Shown one piece after another: positions 1 through 8,414 of a DNA stretch of 28,710 nucleotides. The notes below the pieces were generated by a model. The model saw only the letters and a list, made by a program, of their open reading frames with translations, made no database searches and was not told the DNA's origin. The position numbers and the translations under genes were made by a program. Source of the DNA: Entamoeba histolytica HM-1:IMSS (taxonomy: Eukaryota; Evosea; Mastigamoebida; Endamoebidae); contig NW_001914880.1 in NCBI RefSeq assembly GCF_000208925.1, forward strand, positions 48,684 to 77,393, written 5' to 3'. The number at the start of each line of letters is the position of its first letter. The first letter of the stretch is position 1.

Positions 1-2
1 TA

Positions 3-1388
3 GAACAAAAGCATAATAAAACAAACGAAAATATTGATATAAATGTTTATAATATTTTGAATCAAATTAAATTGACGTCTCAAATGAGTGTTCAAAATAA
101 CAATTCTATTCAAATAGAAAAAGAACAACAAGATCTTATAGACTCTCAGAAAAAGAATATGATTTATCATATGTTATTTAATAAGTTATCAAAAATAAAT
201 ACTAAAAAGAAATCAATAACTTTAAATACTTTAATACTTGAACTAAACGAACAACATAATATTCAAATAAATAAACAAATTCTTATTTCAATAATGAATA
301 ATTTTGGATTTAAACAACAAAAAACTGTTAAATTACCACTTAAAATAGAATTGAATAAAGAAAAAATAATTAAAATGGTACAAACATTACATCAATATAA
401 TGATATTGATGCATCATGGATATTTACATTTGATACTTATGATTTTAGACTTTTTGTTGGTAATTCAGAAGAAAGTATTATTCACAATGATACTGATAAA
501 AGTATAGAATTATACGTTGGAAGAGAAACAAGAAATTCTACAATTGCATTTTGTGTTTCAGGAAATGGTTATTGTTTTCCTCCTTTATGTTGTGTTCAAA
601 CAGAACAAATGAGTAAAGAATTAGAAAAACAGATTCATGGCATTCACCATGAAATAGGAAGTAATTTTATAACAAAACATTCAATAATCAATTATTTAAA
701 AAATATTTTCATTCCAACTGTTCAACAACTTAAAGAACATAAAGAATATAAAGGTTCTTCAATATTAATTCTTCCTCATTTCTTTAAAAAGATAATTCAA
801 GACCAAACTTTATTCAGTCTATTTAATGAAAATGAAATTTTTATAGAATTTATTAATGAACATTTATGGTATTGTACTCCTTTAGAACGAATATTTAGAA
901 ATATAACAAATGATATTATTTTAAAAGATATTGATCTATGTAAAACAGAAACAAGAATAACTGTTTTAGGAAAGAAAAAATTATTACTTTATTTCATAGA
1001 TAGATTATGTAATAGAGATGTTATTTCTAGAGAATTTTTTAATTCTAGATTTATTTATGGTTTTAATTATCTTTCTATTGAAAATGTAGAACTTGAACTT
1101 TCATATATTCTTAATCAAAATAATACCTTAATTAAAATAAATTTACCATCAAATATAACAGAAGATACTTTTATAAATCTTTTTTCATTAAATGAAATTA
1201 ATCCATTTTATCAAGACGTTATTCGACTCACTTTGAATAGCAATGAATTTCAAAAATGTCAAACAAAAAAACTCCAAAATGATTTTCTTATTCATAAATT
1301 TGGAACTGAAATTATTCCAAGTATTGACTATTTAATTCCACACGAAATTGATATTTCTGAACCACAAAAACGACTACTTAGTAAATAA
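3..1388 (+). CDS. DDE-transposase-like protein, degenerate, 5' end probably outside the window
   Basis: The frame is open from the first bases of the window to the TAA at 1386-1388, with no ATG before 84, so the protein either starts at 84 or continues left of the window. The N-terminal third looks like helix-turn-helix DNA-binding material, with a segment reading HNIQINKQILISIMNNFGF. A middle region resembles the RNase-H-like catalytic core of Tc1/pogo/CENP-B-type transposases: a strand with FTFDTYDF near 432, then CVSGNGYCFPPL, then IFIPTVQQL, a strand ILILPHFF where the family normally has an Asp, and EHLWYCTPLERIF where the family has a Pro-rich 'QPLD' segment. The first Asp is present, but the second catalytic position seems to be Pro, so cutting activity is unlikely. 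It may be a domesticated or decaying element. No terminal inverted repeat was recognised. Family assignment is by pattern only and moderate. Confidence 0.5.
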   Translation, partial: EQKHNKTNENIDINVYNILNQIKLTSQMSVQNNNSIQIEKEQQDLIDSQKKNMIYHMLFNKLSKINTKKKSITLNTLILELNEQHNIQINKQILISIMNNFGFKQQKTVKLPLKIELNKEKIIKMVQTLHQYNDIDASWIFTFDTYDFRLFVGNSEESIIHNDTDKSIELYVGRETRNSTIAFCVSGNGYCFPPLCCVQTEQMSKELEKQIHGIHHEIGSNFITKHSIINYLKNIFIPTVQQLKEHKEYKGSSILILPHFFKKIIQDQTLFSLFNENEIFIEFINEHLWYCTPLERIFRNITNDIILKDIDLCKTETRITVLGKKKLLLYFIDRLCNRDVISREFFNSRFIYGFNYLSIENVELELSYILNQNNTLIKINLPSNITEDTFINLFSLNEINPFYQDVIRLTLNSNEFQKCQTKKLQNDFLIHKFGTEIIPSIDYLIPHEIDISEPQKRLLSK

Positions 1389-1420
1389 TATCTTCATTTT
1401 TTTGTTGGTTAGTTTTGTAA

Positions 1421-1558
1421 ATGACTCATAAAGAATTATTAAAATTATCAGAAAAAAAGACATTAAATCAATTTATAATTCTCATTCTTCTTTATTTCTT
1501 ATTATCAACATTTTTTTATACATTCAAATTATTACAATATGTAATGAAGTTATCATAA
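1421..1558 (+). CDS. Possible small membrane peptide, 45 residues
   Basis: An ATG-initiated frame lies 32 nt after the transposase-like gene on the same strand. It encodes a polar start (MTHKELLKLSEKKTLNQ) followed by a hydrophobic stretch of about 20 residues (FIILILLYFLLSTFFYTF) that could span a membrane once. Nothing else supports it. In DNA this AT-rich, open frames of 45 codons and hydrophobic translations arise often by chance. No family is recognised and it may simply be 3' flanking sequence. Confidence 0.15.
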   Translation: MTHKELLKLSEKKTLNQFIILILLYFLLSTFFYTFKLLQYVMKLS

Positions 1559-2190
1559 TTGAATTGTATTATCACTTTATGAATGAAATTGAAAGAAAAT
1601 TCAAATAAATAGTAAAATATAATTTTTAAGTCATTGTAAACTCTGACATTGAAAGAAAATAAAATAGTTTGATATTCAAAATAATAAGAATGAAATAATT
1701 TAACAATAAGAAGAATAACAAAATAGAGATAAAACAATCAAATTCATTAATTTTAACATTTGAATTAACACAAAGAAACGTCAAATAAAATACTTAGGAA
1801 AAAGCTATGGTTATTGATTATACTACTCATTATTGAAGATATTATAAAGAAAAAATAATAACATTAAAATATATATAACAAAAATAAATGTGTGATTCAA
1901 AACAAATTTTATAATCATAAAAATAGAAATAAAACCGAAAAAAAATAAAATGAAATTTTTTAATAAACATTTCTTAACCTCACTTCTAAAATTGTTGTAA
2001 ATCATTTCAATCTTTCATGTGACAAGTTTCGCTTGTTTTAGATGTTGTACCTGAAATAAATATTATTCCATTTCCTATTTAATAGAACACCAATTGAGTC
2101 AAGACTATTAACCATACAATAACTATAAGAATTAATGATAAACTTTAAACTAAGATAAAATATCGTGAAAATAAGAGACAATAACAAATA
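1559..2190. other. Intergenic, AT-rich, no gene seen
   Basis: Short open frames on the minus strand (about 1516-1737 and 1823-2005) translate into low-complexity Ile/Phe/Leu-rich peptides and look like chance frames. The last part must hold the promoter of the TLDc gene at 2191. A GAAC tetramer at about 2091 is compatible with the Entamoeba GAAC element, but its context does not match the AATGAACT consensus well. Confidence 0.5.
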
Positions 2191-2736
2191 ATGGGAATAA
2201 CTTCATCAACAAATAGAATGTCACATAACAAATTAATAAAACAACTAGAAGAATGGACAAATAAAAAAGTAGGAAATACATTATTTGATTCAAATAAAGA
2301 TAATTGGAATAAAAATACATCAGTATTTGGAGAAAGAATAATGAATAAAGAACATATAATAATTATTATTGAAGATGAAGAAGGAAATAGATTTGGAGGA
2401 TATGTTAATTCTAAAATTGATGAAGTTGAAAGTTATATAAATGATTCACAATCATTTGTATTTTCATTAGAATCAAAAGGAAGAATGAAAGGAATGAAGA
2501 AATTTGATATTAAACAACCAGAATATGCATTTTATTTGGATAATCAACCAAACGAGCGTCTATTTATATTTGGACTATATGGAGATGATATTGATATTTA
2601 TAAAGAAAACTTTAAAACAAAATCATCTTGTTATCAACGGTCATTTTCATATTCAGGAATATCACATGCACTTTGTGGAAAAGAATATCCAAATCGGTTC
2701 ATACCAAAACGAATCATCGTAATTCAAATGAAATGA
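2191..2736 (+). CDS. TLDc-domain protein with possible N-myristoylation signal
   Basis: The 181-residue protein is almost entirely one TLDc (TBC/LysM-associated) domain. The order of strands fits: TLFDSNKDNW near residue 34, then a hydrophobic strand EHIIIIIEDEEGNRFGGYV, a segment SFVFSLESKGR, a strand RLFIFGLYGDDI and the closing PKRIIVIQMK. TLDc domains have no known catalytic site; in other eukaryotes they bind V-ATPase or act in oxidative-stress resistance. Entamoeba carries many TLDc-type genes of unknown role. The N-terminus MGITSST fits the general N-myristoylation pattern (Gly2, Ser6), which suggests membrane attachment; this is inference. The ATG at 2191 gives the complete domain. 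The neighbour upstream is a transposase-like gene and downstream is a long non-coding stretch. Confidence 0.75.
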   Translation: MGITSSTNRMSHNKLIKQLEEWTNKKVGNTLFDSNKDNWNKNTSVFGERIMNKEHIIIIIEDEEGNRFGGYVNSKIDEVESYINDSQSFVFSLESKGRMKGMKKFDIKQPEYAFYLDNQPNERLFIFGLYGDDIDIYKENFKTKSSCYQRSFSYSGISHALCGKEYPNRFIPKRIIVIQMK

Positions 2737-3911
2737 AAATATTAACTTTTTATCAATTCTAATATAACAATTCAATCATTTATTTTTTGTTTTTCATTTT
2801 TTCACAATTACTCTTCTTTTTACTATATTGTTTATTTTATTTTACTATTAAGTATAATATCTTTTTTTCTGTGCTTTTAGTTTTTCATTCTTTTATTTTT
2901 TTTTCTTTTTCTCTCTTTCATATCATGTGTTTATTTATTCTTTTAGTATTTTATTAATATCATCATTTATTATATAATTTCATTCTTTATTATTTATGAA
3001 GTTATTTTATTGTTGTTTGTTAGTACTTTATTTTTCTGTTGAACAGAATATGATAAATAAATAAATATAAATCATCATTAATATATCAAACTGATACAAT
3101 TAGATATATTTAAATAAATAATAAAATAAATAAAAATACAATAAAACTATTATTCTTTCTACCTCATCAAATTATCATTCTTTCATTTCATATTTATTAT
3201 CATTAACATTATAAATTGAAATTAATATTGTTATTTATTATGAAAATAAAATAAAGAATATAATTAAATTTACATTGATTCTTCATTATTATTCATCAAT
3301 TCTCTCTCAAATAAGAATAATAATTCTTTTATTTTCATATGAGAGTAGAATTGAATATGAATGATAATTTATTAACTACAATAATAGCAACCGATATAAG
3401 TATCATATTTAATATTTTCATTAATATATATTGATAAATTCATTATTATAATTTCAATATTAAAATACAATATATATCATTTTATACTATTTTCTATATA
3501 TTATTTACAATATTTTTTAATATCAAAATGTAATTTATATATAATATAAATCAAAAATAAAGTAAATATTTTATAATGTGATGTTTGAATAATCTTTTGT
3601 ATCAAATAATTTAAATGTATAATAAACATAAAACCAACATAAAAAGAGAGTAAATAAAATAACATCATTTAGCTCATGAATTTAGTAAACAAAATTTTCA
3701 ATATTGATTCATCAAAATCAAACAACTATTCAACTTGTATGTATATTTATTTTTAAAACTTTTCTTTCTTATTTTCATTTCAACTTCTTGTTGTTCCATT
3801 CATAAATGAAAGAAATATAAATGAAATTAAAAACAATATTAAACATATTAAAAATTAATGTTTTTCATAACAAATTAATGAGTAACTAAATAAGCTAAAA
3901 TAATAAGATTA
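2737..3911. other. Intergenic, very AT-rich; T-rich block at its left end
   Basis: About 1.2 kb without a supportable gene. The first 220 bases (about 2741-2960) are strongly pyrimidine-rich on the plus strand, with runs such as TTTTTTTTCTTTTTCTCTCTTTC, and contain the 3' flank of the TLDc gene. The rest is A/T sequence with many short TATTA-type words. No tRNA, hairpin array or long repeat was recognised. Confidence 0.5.
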
Positions 3912-4064
3912 TTATACGAAAAGGTCAATTAATTGTATATCCATAATTTGATTATCTTCAGATAGAGATTTGATTACTTTAGCTTCTTCAATATATCTTA
4001 TTTCATTATAAAGTTCTTTTCCAACCCATGAGAATAACAAAATAATGTGGTAAGTAAAAGTTAA
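3912..4064 (-). pseudogene. Possible relic of a 3' coding end with a WVGKE motif
   Basis: On the minus strand the bases 4064 to 3912 form an open frame ending in TAA. It has no ATG near its start and a stop just upstream at 4065-4067. The translation is not low-complexity: it includes YHIILLFSWVGKELYNE, then EEAKVIKSL and a polar tail DNQIMDIQLIDLFV. A hydrophobic strand followed by WVGKE recalls the end of actin-binding folds such as gelsolin repeats or ADF-H/coactosin domains, but the match is one motif long. It lies directly downstream of the TLDc-like gene at 4167-4886. No intron could be found that joins the two in frame. It may be the remains of a gene or chance. Confidence 0.3.
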
Positions 4065-4166
4065 TTAAAAAATACGCTCAATGAGGAAGGAAATATTAGG
4101 TTGAAACCAAAACAAACTTCCAAGTACTAGCCGCATACGCAATTAGTTATAATAATATTAAACTTA

Positions 4167-4886
4167 TTAAATCTGTATCTCTGGAACTGACCCAACCAAC
4201 TCCCACTCTAGTACAACGATTTGTTTAATATACAAAGAATGGTCGTAATCTAATTTTGGTAATGGTGACACCCCATACTTACAAAAAAAGTCAGTGGAAA
4301 ACTCTCCTTTTCCATCCATCCCTATTTTGAACCCATGACCCAACTCAATAAAATAATTGGTATTTCCGTCTAAAATTGATAAAGGCTTTGAGTCATAAAC
4401 ATAGTTGATGTACTTATTCCCATCCTTTTTCCACTGTTGGATAATAACTTTTCTAATAGGTACATTCTTCTGTCTGTCTATAGGTTTTTCTTCTCTAGGA
4501 TTTTGGAGAGATGTTAAAAATAATTGGTTGTTATGAGTTAGTACAACGACAGTAATATTATCTTTTTGTTTCCATTGCTCTACTTGGGATTGTGGAATTG
4601 AATCTCCTTTATAAATAACTTTAGCGTGATTATACCCATTCCAATTTTCTATTTGGTCAAGATTTTGAATAATAAATTCATTAATCTTATTATCTTGGTT
4701 TATTTCTTCAATTCCTCTTAAGTATTGTTGGTCAATTAATTTTATGGATGAATTAAGTTGAACCTCTATGTTAATAATTTTTTCATAAAGAGATGCAAAC
4801 ATAAAACTCATTGCATTTTTTATTTCAGTTGTGTCAATTTTGTCAATTAATTGTATTATTTTATTATAAACTTCTGACTTTGACAT
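4167..4886 (-). CDS. Divergent TLDc-like protein with helical N-terminal half
   Basis: The product is 239 residues. Residues 1 to about 80 look helical and may form a coiled coil (SLYEKIINIEVQLNSSIKLI). From about residue 85 the protein follows the TLDc pattern: AKVIYKGDSI, a strand NITVVVLTHNNQLFLTSL, later NYFIELGHGFKIGMDGKGEF, a Cys-containing segment DFFCKYGVSPLPK and the closing strand YIKQIVVLEWEL. The usual FDSNxDG start and the GGY after the first strand are not conserved, so this is a distant member. The start codon at 4886 is the first ATG. It ends 102 nt from a minus-strand relic. Base composition looks slightly less AT-rich than neighbouring genes, judged by eye. Function is unknown; the alternative is an unrelated fold. 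Confidence 0.55.
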   Translation of the reverse strand: MSKSEVYNKIIQLIDKIDTTEIKNAMSFMFASLYEKIINIEVQLNSSIKLIDQQYLRGIEEINQDNKINEFIIQNLDQIENWNGYNHAKVIYKGDSIPQSQVEQWKQKDNITVVVLTHNNQLFLTSLQNPREEKPIDRQKNVPIRKVIIQQWKKDGNKYINYVYDSKPLSILDGNTNYFIELGHGFKIGMDGKGEFSTDFFCKYGVSPLPKLDYDHSLYIKQIVVLEWELVGSVPEIQI

Positions 4887-5893
4887 AATAAACTTTTTTA
4901 ATATTTTGTTTTTAAGATTTTATTTAATTAAAAAAACTAATCATTTAAAATAGAATTTAATTAAACAATAAATATCATATTATAATATTTTTTTTATTTT
5001 TTATTTTAAGATTATAGAATAATATTTAATTTCATTACTACAAATGATTTTTATTATATGTAATATTCATCACACTTTAAAAAATAATATTTGTTTTATT
5101 CATTTATTTCACTTTTACTTTGAATATTTTATTTCAATTTATTTACATGTATTCAGTTAATTTAATGTACATATACTCTTTGTTTTTGTTTGTTTTGAAT
5201 CTATTCTAATCTTCAGTATTAATATTAATTTATTAATTATTCTAATTCACTTATACCTTTAAAATCGTTTAATGTTATTAACTATATAATATATCAAATT
5301 TTGTTGTATATCTCTCATATTATTTATTATAAATTTGTATTACTTTTAATTTCAAACTACACTATTATTATACAATTGTTATATCTACTTATTAGTTATG
5401 ACATTTTAAAATGTCTTTAATTAATAATTAAATTATTTATAAATTTATGTTTCATTTTCTTTTTAATATACGAGTTTGAAATAGTTTATCATCTATTCTT
5501 GTTTTATAAAATAATTTATCTATCATTAATATGATTTTTCTTATCAATTTCAATTAATATTAATATGTATAAATAAAACTCGTGTTCATCATTATATGTA
5601 TAATGAAACTATGACTCATTATTCATATTTCATTTATGAATTTAAGAATAAATAAAATCAAAAGAGTCTAATCTAATTTTAGAATTAATAACAAAAAAAT
5701 TTATAAAAAAGCAAAAAATAACTTAATAACTAATAAAAATAGTTAAGTCTGTATAAACTTTGACTATTGAAATATTATTTGTATAATAAAATTTTAATAA
5801 AAAAATAATAAAAATTACAACAAAACATGAAACTATAATTATTTTATATCATTTATTTTATTATAAATTACTCTTGACTTTTCTAACAGATTA
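4887..5893. other. Intergenic, AT-rich, no gene seen
   Basis: About 1 kb between two minus-strand genes. It must carry the promoter of the TLDc-like gene at its left side and the 3' flank of the TRIM-NHL gene at its right side. All open frames are short and low-complexity. Nothing resembling a structured RNA or repeat array was recognised. Confidence 0.5.
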
Positions 5894-7846
5894 TTAAATA
5901 ACATAATACTCTAATAAATCTTGTGTAAATAAATGAATATCATCACAACTCTTTCCACACACAACTAAAACATCACTTAATGAATCATAATGCATTGACG
6001 TTACTTCTCCAACTTGAACATCAAATGTTTGTTTATAATTAAAACTAAAATCAAATTTTTGTATTCTAACTTTTCCTTCAGAAACATATATTTCTTGTCT
6101 TCTATGATCAACAGCAAGAAGATTAGGATGGTCAAACCTTCCTCTTCTCTCTTCTCCAATACTTCCCTTTACTTGAATGATATATCCTTGATTATTTGTT
6201 ATTACAATTCTATTATTTCCTGTATCAGCAATAACAAACATAACTTGATTTCCTATTGTAATAGCCTTAATGTCTGTTGGTTGATTAAAGTCAACTCCTA
6301 TTGCTTTTATAAATGTTCCATCATGAGCAAATATTGCAATTCTATCATTTTCTGTATCAGTAACATATAACAATTGTTCTTTCTGTACATAAACACATGA
6401 ACTTGGTGCTTTTAATGAACTTTTACCTTCTTTTTGATATGACCTCACATACCTTCCTTTTATAAATAATTGAACTCTATTATTTCCTTTATCCACTACC
6501 CAAACCCACTCTTCTTTACCAATAACCCCAACTGCAATTCCAACAGGATTTTTAAATTGTCCTCTTCCATTTCCTCGTCCACCAAATATCATAAACTCAT
6601 TTCCAATAATTTTAACACAATCATTTCCACTATCTACTACTGCATATCCACCATTAATACTACAAAGATATGTAATATAAACTTTATTTTTATCACTTGT
6701 GGCATTTGATGAAATGACTTGTAACGGTGGTGCAATACGAACACGAATAGGTGAATTATCTATTTCTATTCCTTTACAACTTATTTTTATTAAAACATCT
6801 CCTTCTTGTTCTCCATGTAAAACTATTTCATCTTCATTTACACTAACAGTAAGAATTCCTCCTTCAGTTGGAGACTCTTCTATTTGAAGAGTTGTTAATG
6901 AATATTTTAAATGACCTGTAGAAGGTGGATGTGGGATAGGTTTTGTAGGATATATTTGAATTTGAAGATGATGTAATGAATTTATACATAATTCTTTTAA
7001 TAAAATTGTTTTTGTTGTGTTAATAGGTAATATCATGATCGCAGTATTTTCAATTTTTTGTGAAAAGGAACTGTGTGCATTAATTTTTAGTGAATAATTA
7101 ATACTCTCCAAGGATGAATTAATTTCATTTGAATCATCAACACTTGATAATGAATTAATTTTTGTTAAACAATTTGAAAGTTTTCTTAAGTTTTGATATA
7201 ACTTCGGTAATGTTGGACCTTTCATGTAATGAGCATAAAATAATGACAGTTGTGTTATATTATGTTTCCGATGAATATCTCTTTGACAAACTGAACAAAT
7301 AACACATTGGCATGTATAACAATACATTTCTGCAGATTTCATATGAACCAAACAAAATTTTCCAGGTTTAAACACTTCTATTGAATGTTTTCGTTTAACG
7401 TGTAAAGAAGAATGGTCAATACAAAAATTTACTTGACAATTAAAGCAATATCCTAATGCTTTGTTTTCACATCCTTTTTCATCAGTACATTGTGCAAATT
7501 CAAAAACCTTTTTAATTCGTTTGTAAGGAGTTGGTAGTATTTCTGGCGATCCAAAAGGTAATTGAATAAACTTATGACACTGAGGACAATATAATTCAGA
7601 TTCTTCTTCAGAATATTCGTTATGTGATTTTTGTGATTGTATTAATGACATTATACAATCTCTACATATTACATGAGTACAAGGTAATACTTTTGGAATA
7701 TTTGGAATAGAAAAGTGTCCATCACAAAACCCACAACGACAGACATCTATTCTGGAACGAGAACACATCTGAGTAATTATTCTTGACTCTTTTTTTAGTT
7801 TCTTTTTTCGGTTTTTCCTTTTTTTTTTATAATACAACTTCTTCAT
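5894..7846 (-). CDS. TRIM-NHL protein: RING, two B-boxes, filamin-like domain, NHL propeller
   Basis: A likely E3 ubiquitin ligase and/or RNA-binding regulator, 650 residues. The RING has a full C3HC4 set: C38, C41, C56, H58, C61, C64, C87, C90. B-box 1 uses C120, C126, C134, C137, C142, H145, H149, H154. B-box 2 uses C165, H168, C176, C179, C184, C187, H192, H195. Residues 200-300 are mostly helical but lack a clear long coiled coil. About 320-373 resemble the end of a filamin/Ig domain (GDVLIKISCKGIEIDNSPIRV). From about 390 six NHL-type blades follow, marked by VVDSGNDCVKI, VVDKGNNRVQLF, VTDTENDRIAIF, IADTGNNRIVI, EGKVRIQKF and GKSCDDIHLF. This is the order found in animal TRIM2/3/71-type proteins. 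The first 26 residues are very Lys-rich; M27 is an alternative start. Ligase activity and RNA binding are inferred from family. Confidence 0.88.
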   Translation of the reverse strand: MKKLYYKKKRKNRKKKLKKESRIITQMCSRSRIDVCRCGFCDGHFSIPNIPKVLPCTHVICRDCIMSLIQSQKSHNEYSEEESELYCPQCHKFIQLPFGSPEILPTPYKRIKKVFEFAQCTDEKGCENKALGYCFNCQVNFCIDHSSLHVKRKHSIEVFKPGKFCLVHMKSAEMYCYTCQCVICSVCQRDIHRKHNITQLSLFYAHYMKGPTLPKLYQNLRKLSNCLTKINSLSSVDDSNEINSSLESINYSLKINAHSSFSQKIENTAIMILPINTTKTILLKELCINSLHHLQIQIYPTKPIPHPPSTGHLKYSLTTLQIEESPTEGGILTVSVNEDEIVLHGEQEGDVLIKISCKGIEIDNSPIRVRIAPPLQVISSNATSDKNKVYITYLCSINGGYAVVDSGNDCVKIIGNEFMIFGGRGNGRGQFKNPVGIAVGVIGKEEWVWVVDKGNNRVQLFIKGRYVRSYQKEGKSSLKAPSSCVYVQKEQLLYVTDTENDRIAIFAHDGTFIKAIGVDFNQPTDIKAITIGNQVMFVIADTGNNRIVITNNQGYIIQVKGSIGEERRGRFDHPNLLAVDHRRQEIYVSEGKVRIQKFDFSFNYKQTFDVQVGEVTSMHYDSLSDVLVVCGKSCDDIHLFTQDLLEYYVI

Positions 7847-7932
7847 GTTCTATAATGAAAAGACACTTCGTACATCTTTTCAGATGAACAGACAATTGTA
7901 CATAAAAGTTTGAATACTATGAATTTAACAAA

Positions 7933-8313
7933 ATGGAAAAAACTGAAAATAATTCACTGCAAACAATTAAACAAAGTTTGTTACTTAATTATTTATTTAC
8001 TTTTAAGATAATTTAATGCACAGAAAGAAAGAGAAAAATATTACACAGAAACATTATTAAAAATGAATTACAAAATTTGAGAGAAATGCTAGATATGTAT
8101 CAAAACAAAATTACATCTTCTTCATTAAAAGAGAAACCGCAAGAAAAAATAACTCCTAAAGAAGATGTGTATTCTTATAATGATGTATACACATTATTGA
8201 AAGAAATTCAATACCAAAACCGTGAACTTATTGTATCTCAATCAGTACTTGCCCAATACAATAAAGAAATTTGGTACGCAGAGTTAAAAATTCTTAGAAC
8301 AAAAAATGATTAA
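7933..8313 (+). CDS. Small basic, charged protein, two exons (predicted)
   Basis: The open frame over 8024-8313 has no good ATG at its start. Joining an upstream ATG exon at 7933-7975 through an intron at 7976-8023 (GTTTGTTAC...CAG, 48 nt) keeps the frame exactly and gives 110 residues: a short polar start MEKTENNSLQTIKQ, a basic stretch KRKRKILHRN, then helical segments such as YNDVYTLLKEIQYQNREL. The basic stretch followed by helix could be a nuclear or nucleic-acid-binding region, but no family is recognised. The 3' splice site is CAG rather than the more usual TAG, which lowers confidence in the model. If the intron is wrong, the first in-frame ATG of the main frame is at 8086. It is divergent from the TRIM-NHL gene (86 bp apart) and 101 bp upstream of the PP2C gene. 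Confidence 0.45.
7976..8023 (+). other. Predicted 48-nt intron of the small basic protein gene
   Basis: It begins GTTTGTTACTT, matching the Entamoeba-type 5' splice sequence, and contains in-frame stops. The end at CAG (8021-8023) is the AG that restores the frame of the downstream exon. It is a phase 1 intron. Confidence 0.4.
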
Positions 8314-8355
8314 AGAATTAAATAAATAAAAAAAAAACAAGAAAAAATTTTAAAA

Positions 8356-8394
8356 TTTTATAAATTTATCTAAAAAAAGGCAAAACATTAGAAC
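8356..8394 (+). promoter_or_regulatory. Possible PP2C core promoter
   Basis: A TATA-like TTTTATAAATTT lies at about 8356-8367 and a GAAC tetramer at 8391-8394, 20 nt before the ATG. Entamoeba promoters are known to combine a TATA-like box with a GAAC element close to the start. The match to either consensus is partial. Confidence 0.25.
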
Positions 8395-8414
8395 AAAATA
8401 ATCTAAAAAAATTA

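Noticed and set aside
1516..2005. Two minus-strand hydrophobic frames that could be small membrane proteins
   Set aside because: Both are Phe/Ile/Leu/Tyr-rich translations of A-rich sequence, with no promoter, family or composition support.
4065..4166. Possible intron joining the TLDc-like gene to the relic at 3912-4064, starting at a GTTTGT on the minus strand
   Set aside because: No AG acceptor gives an open frame into the relic, and the TLDc-like frame already ends cleanly at 4167.
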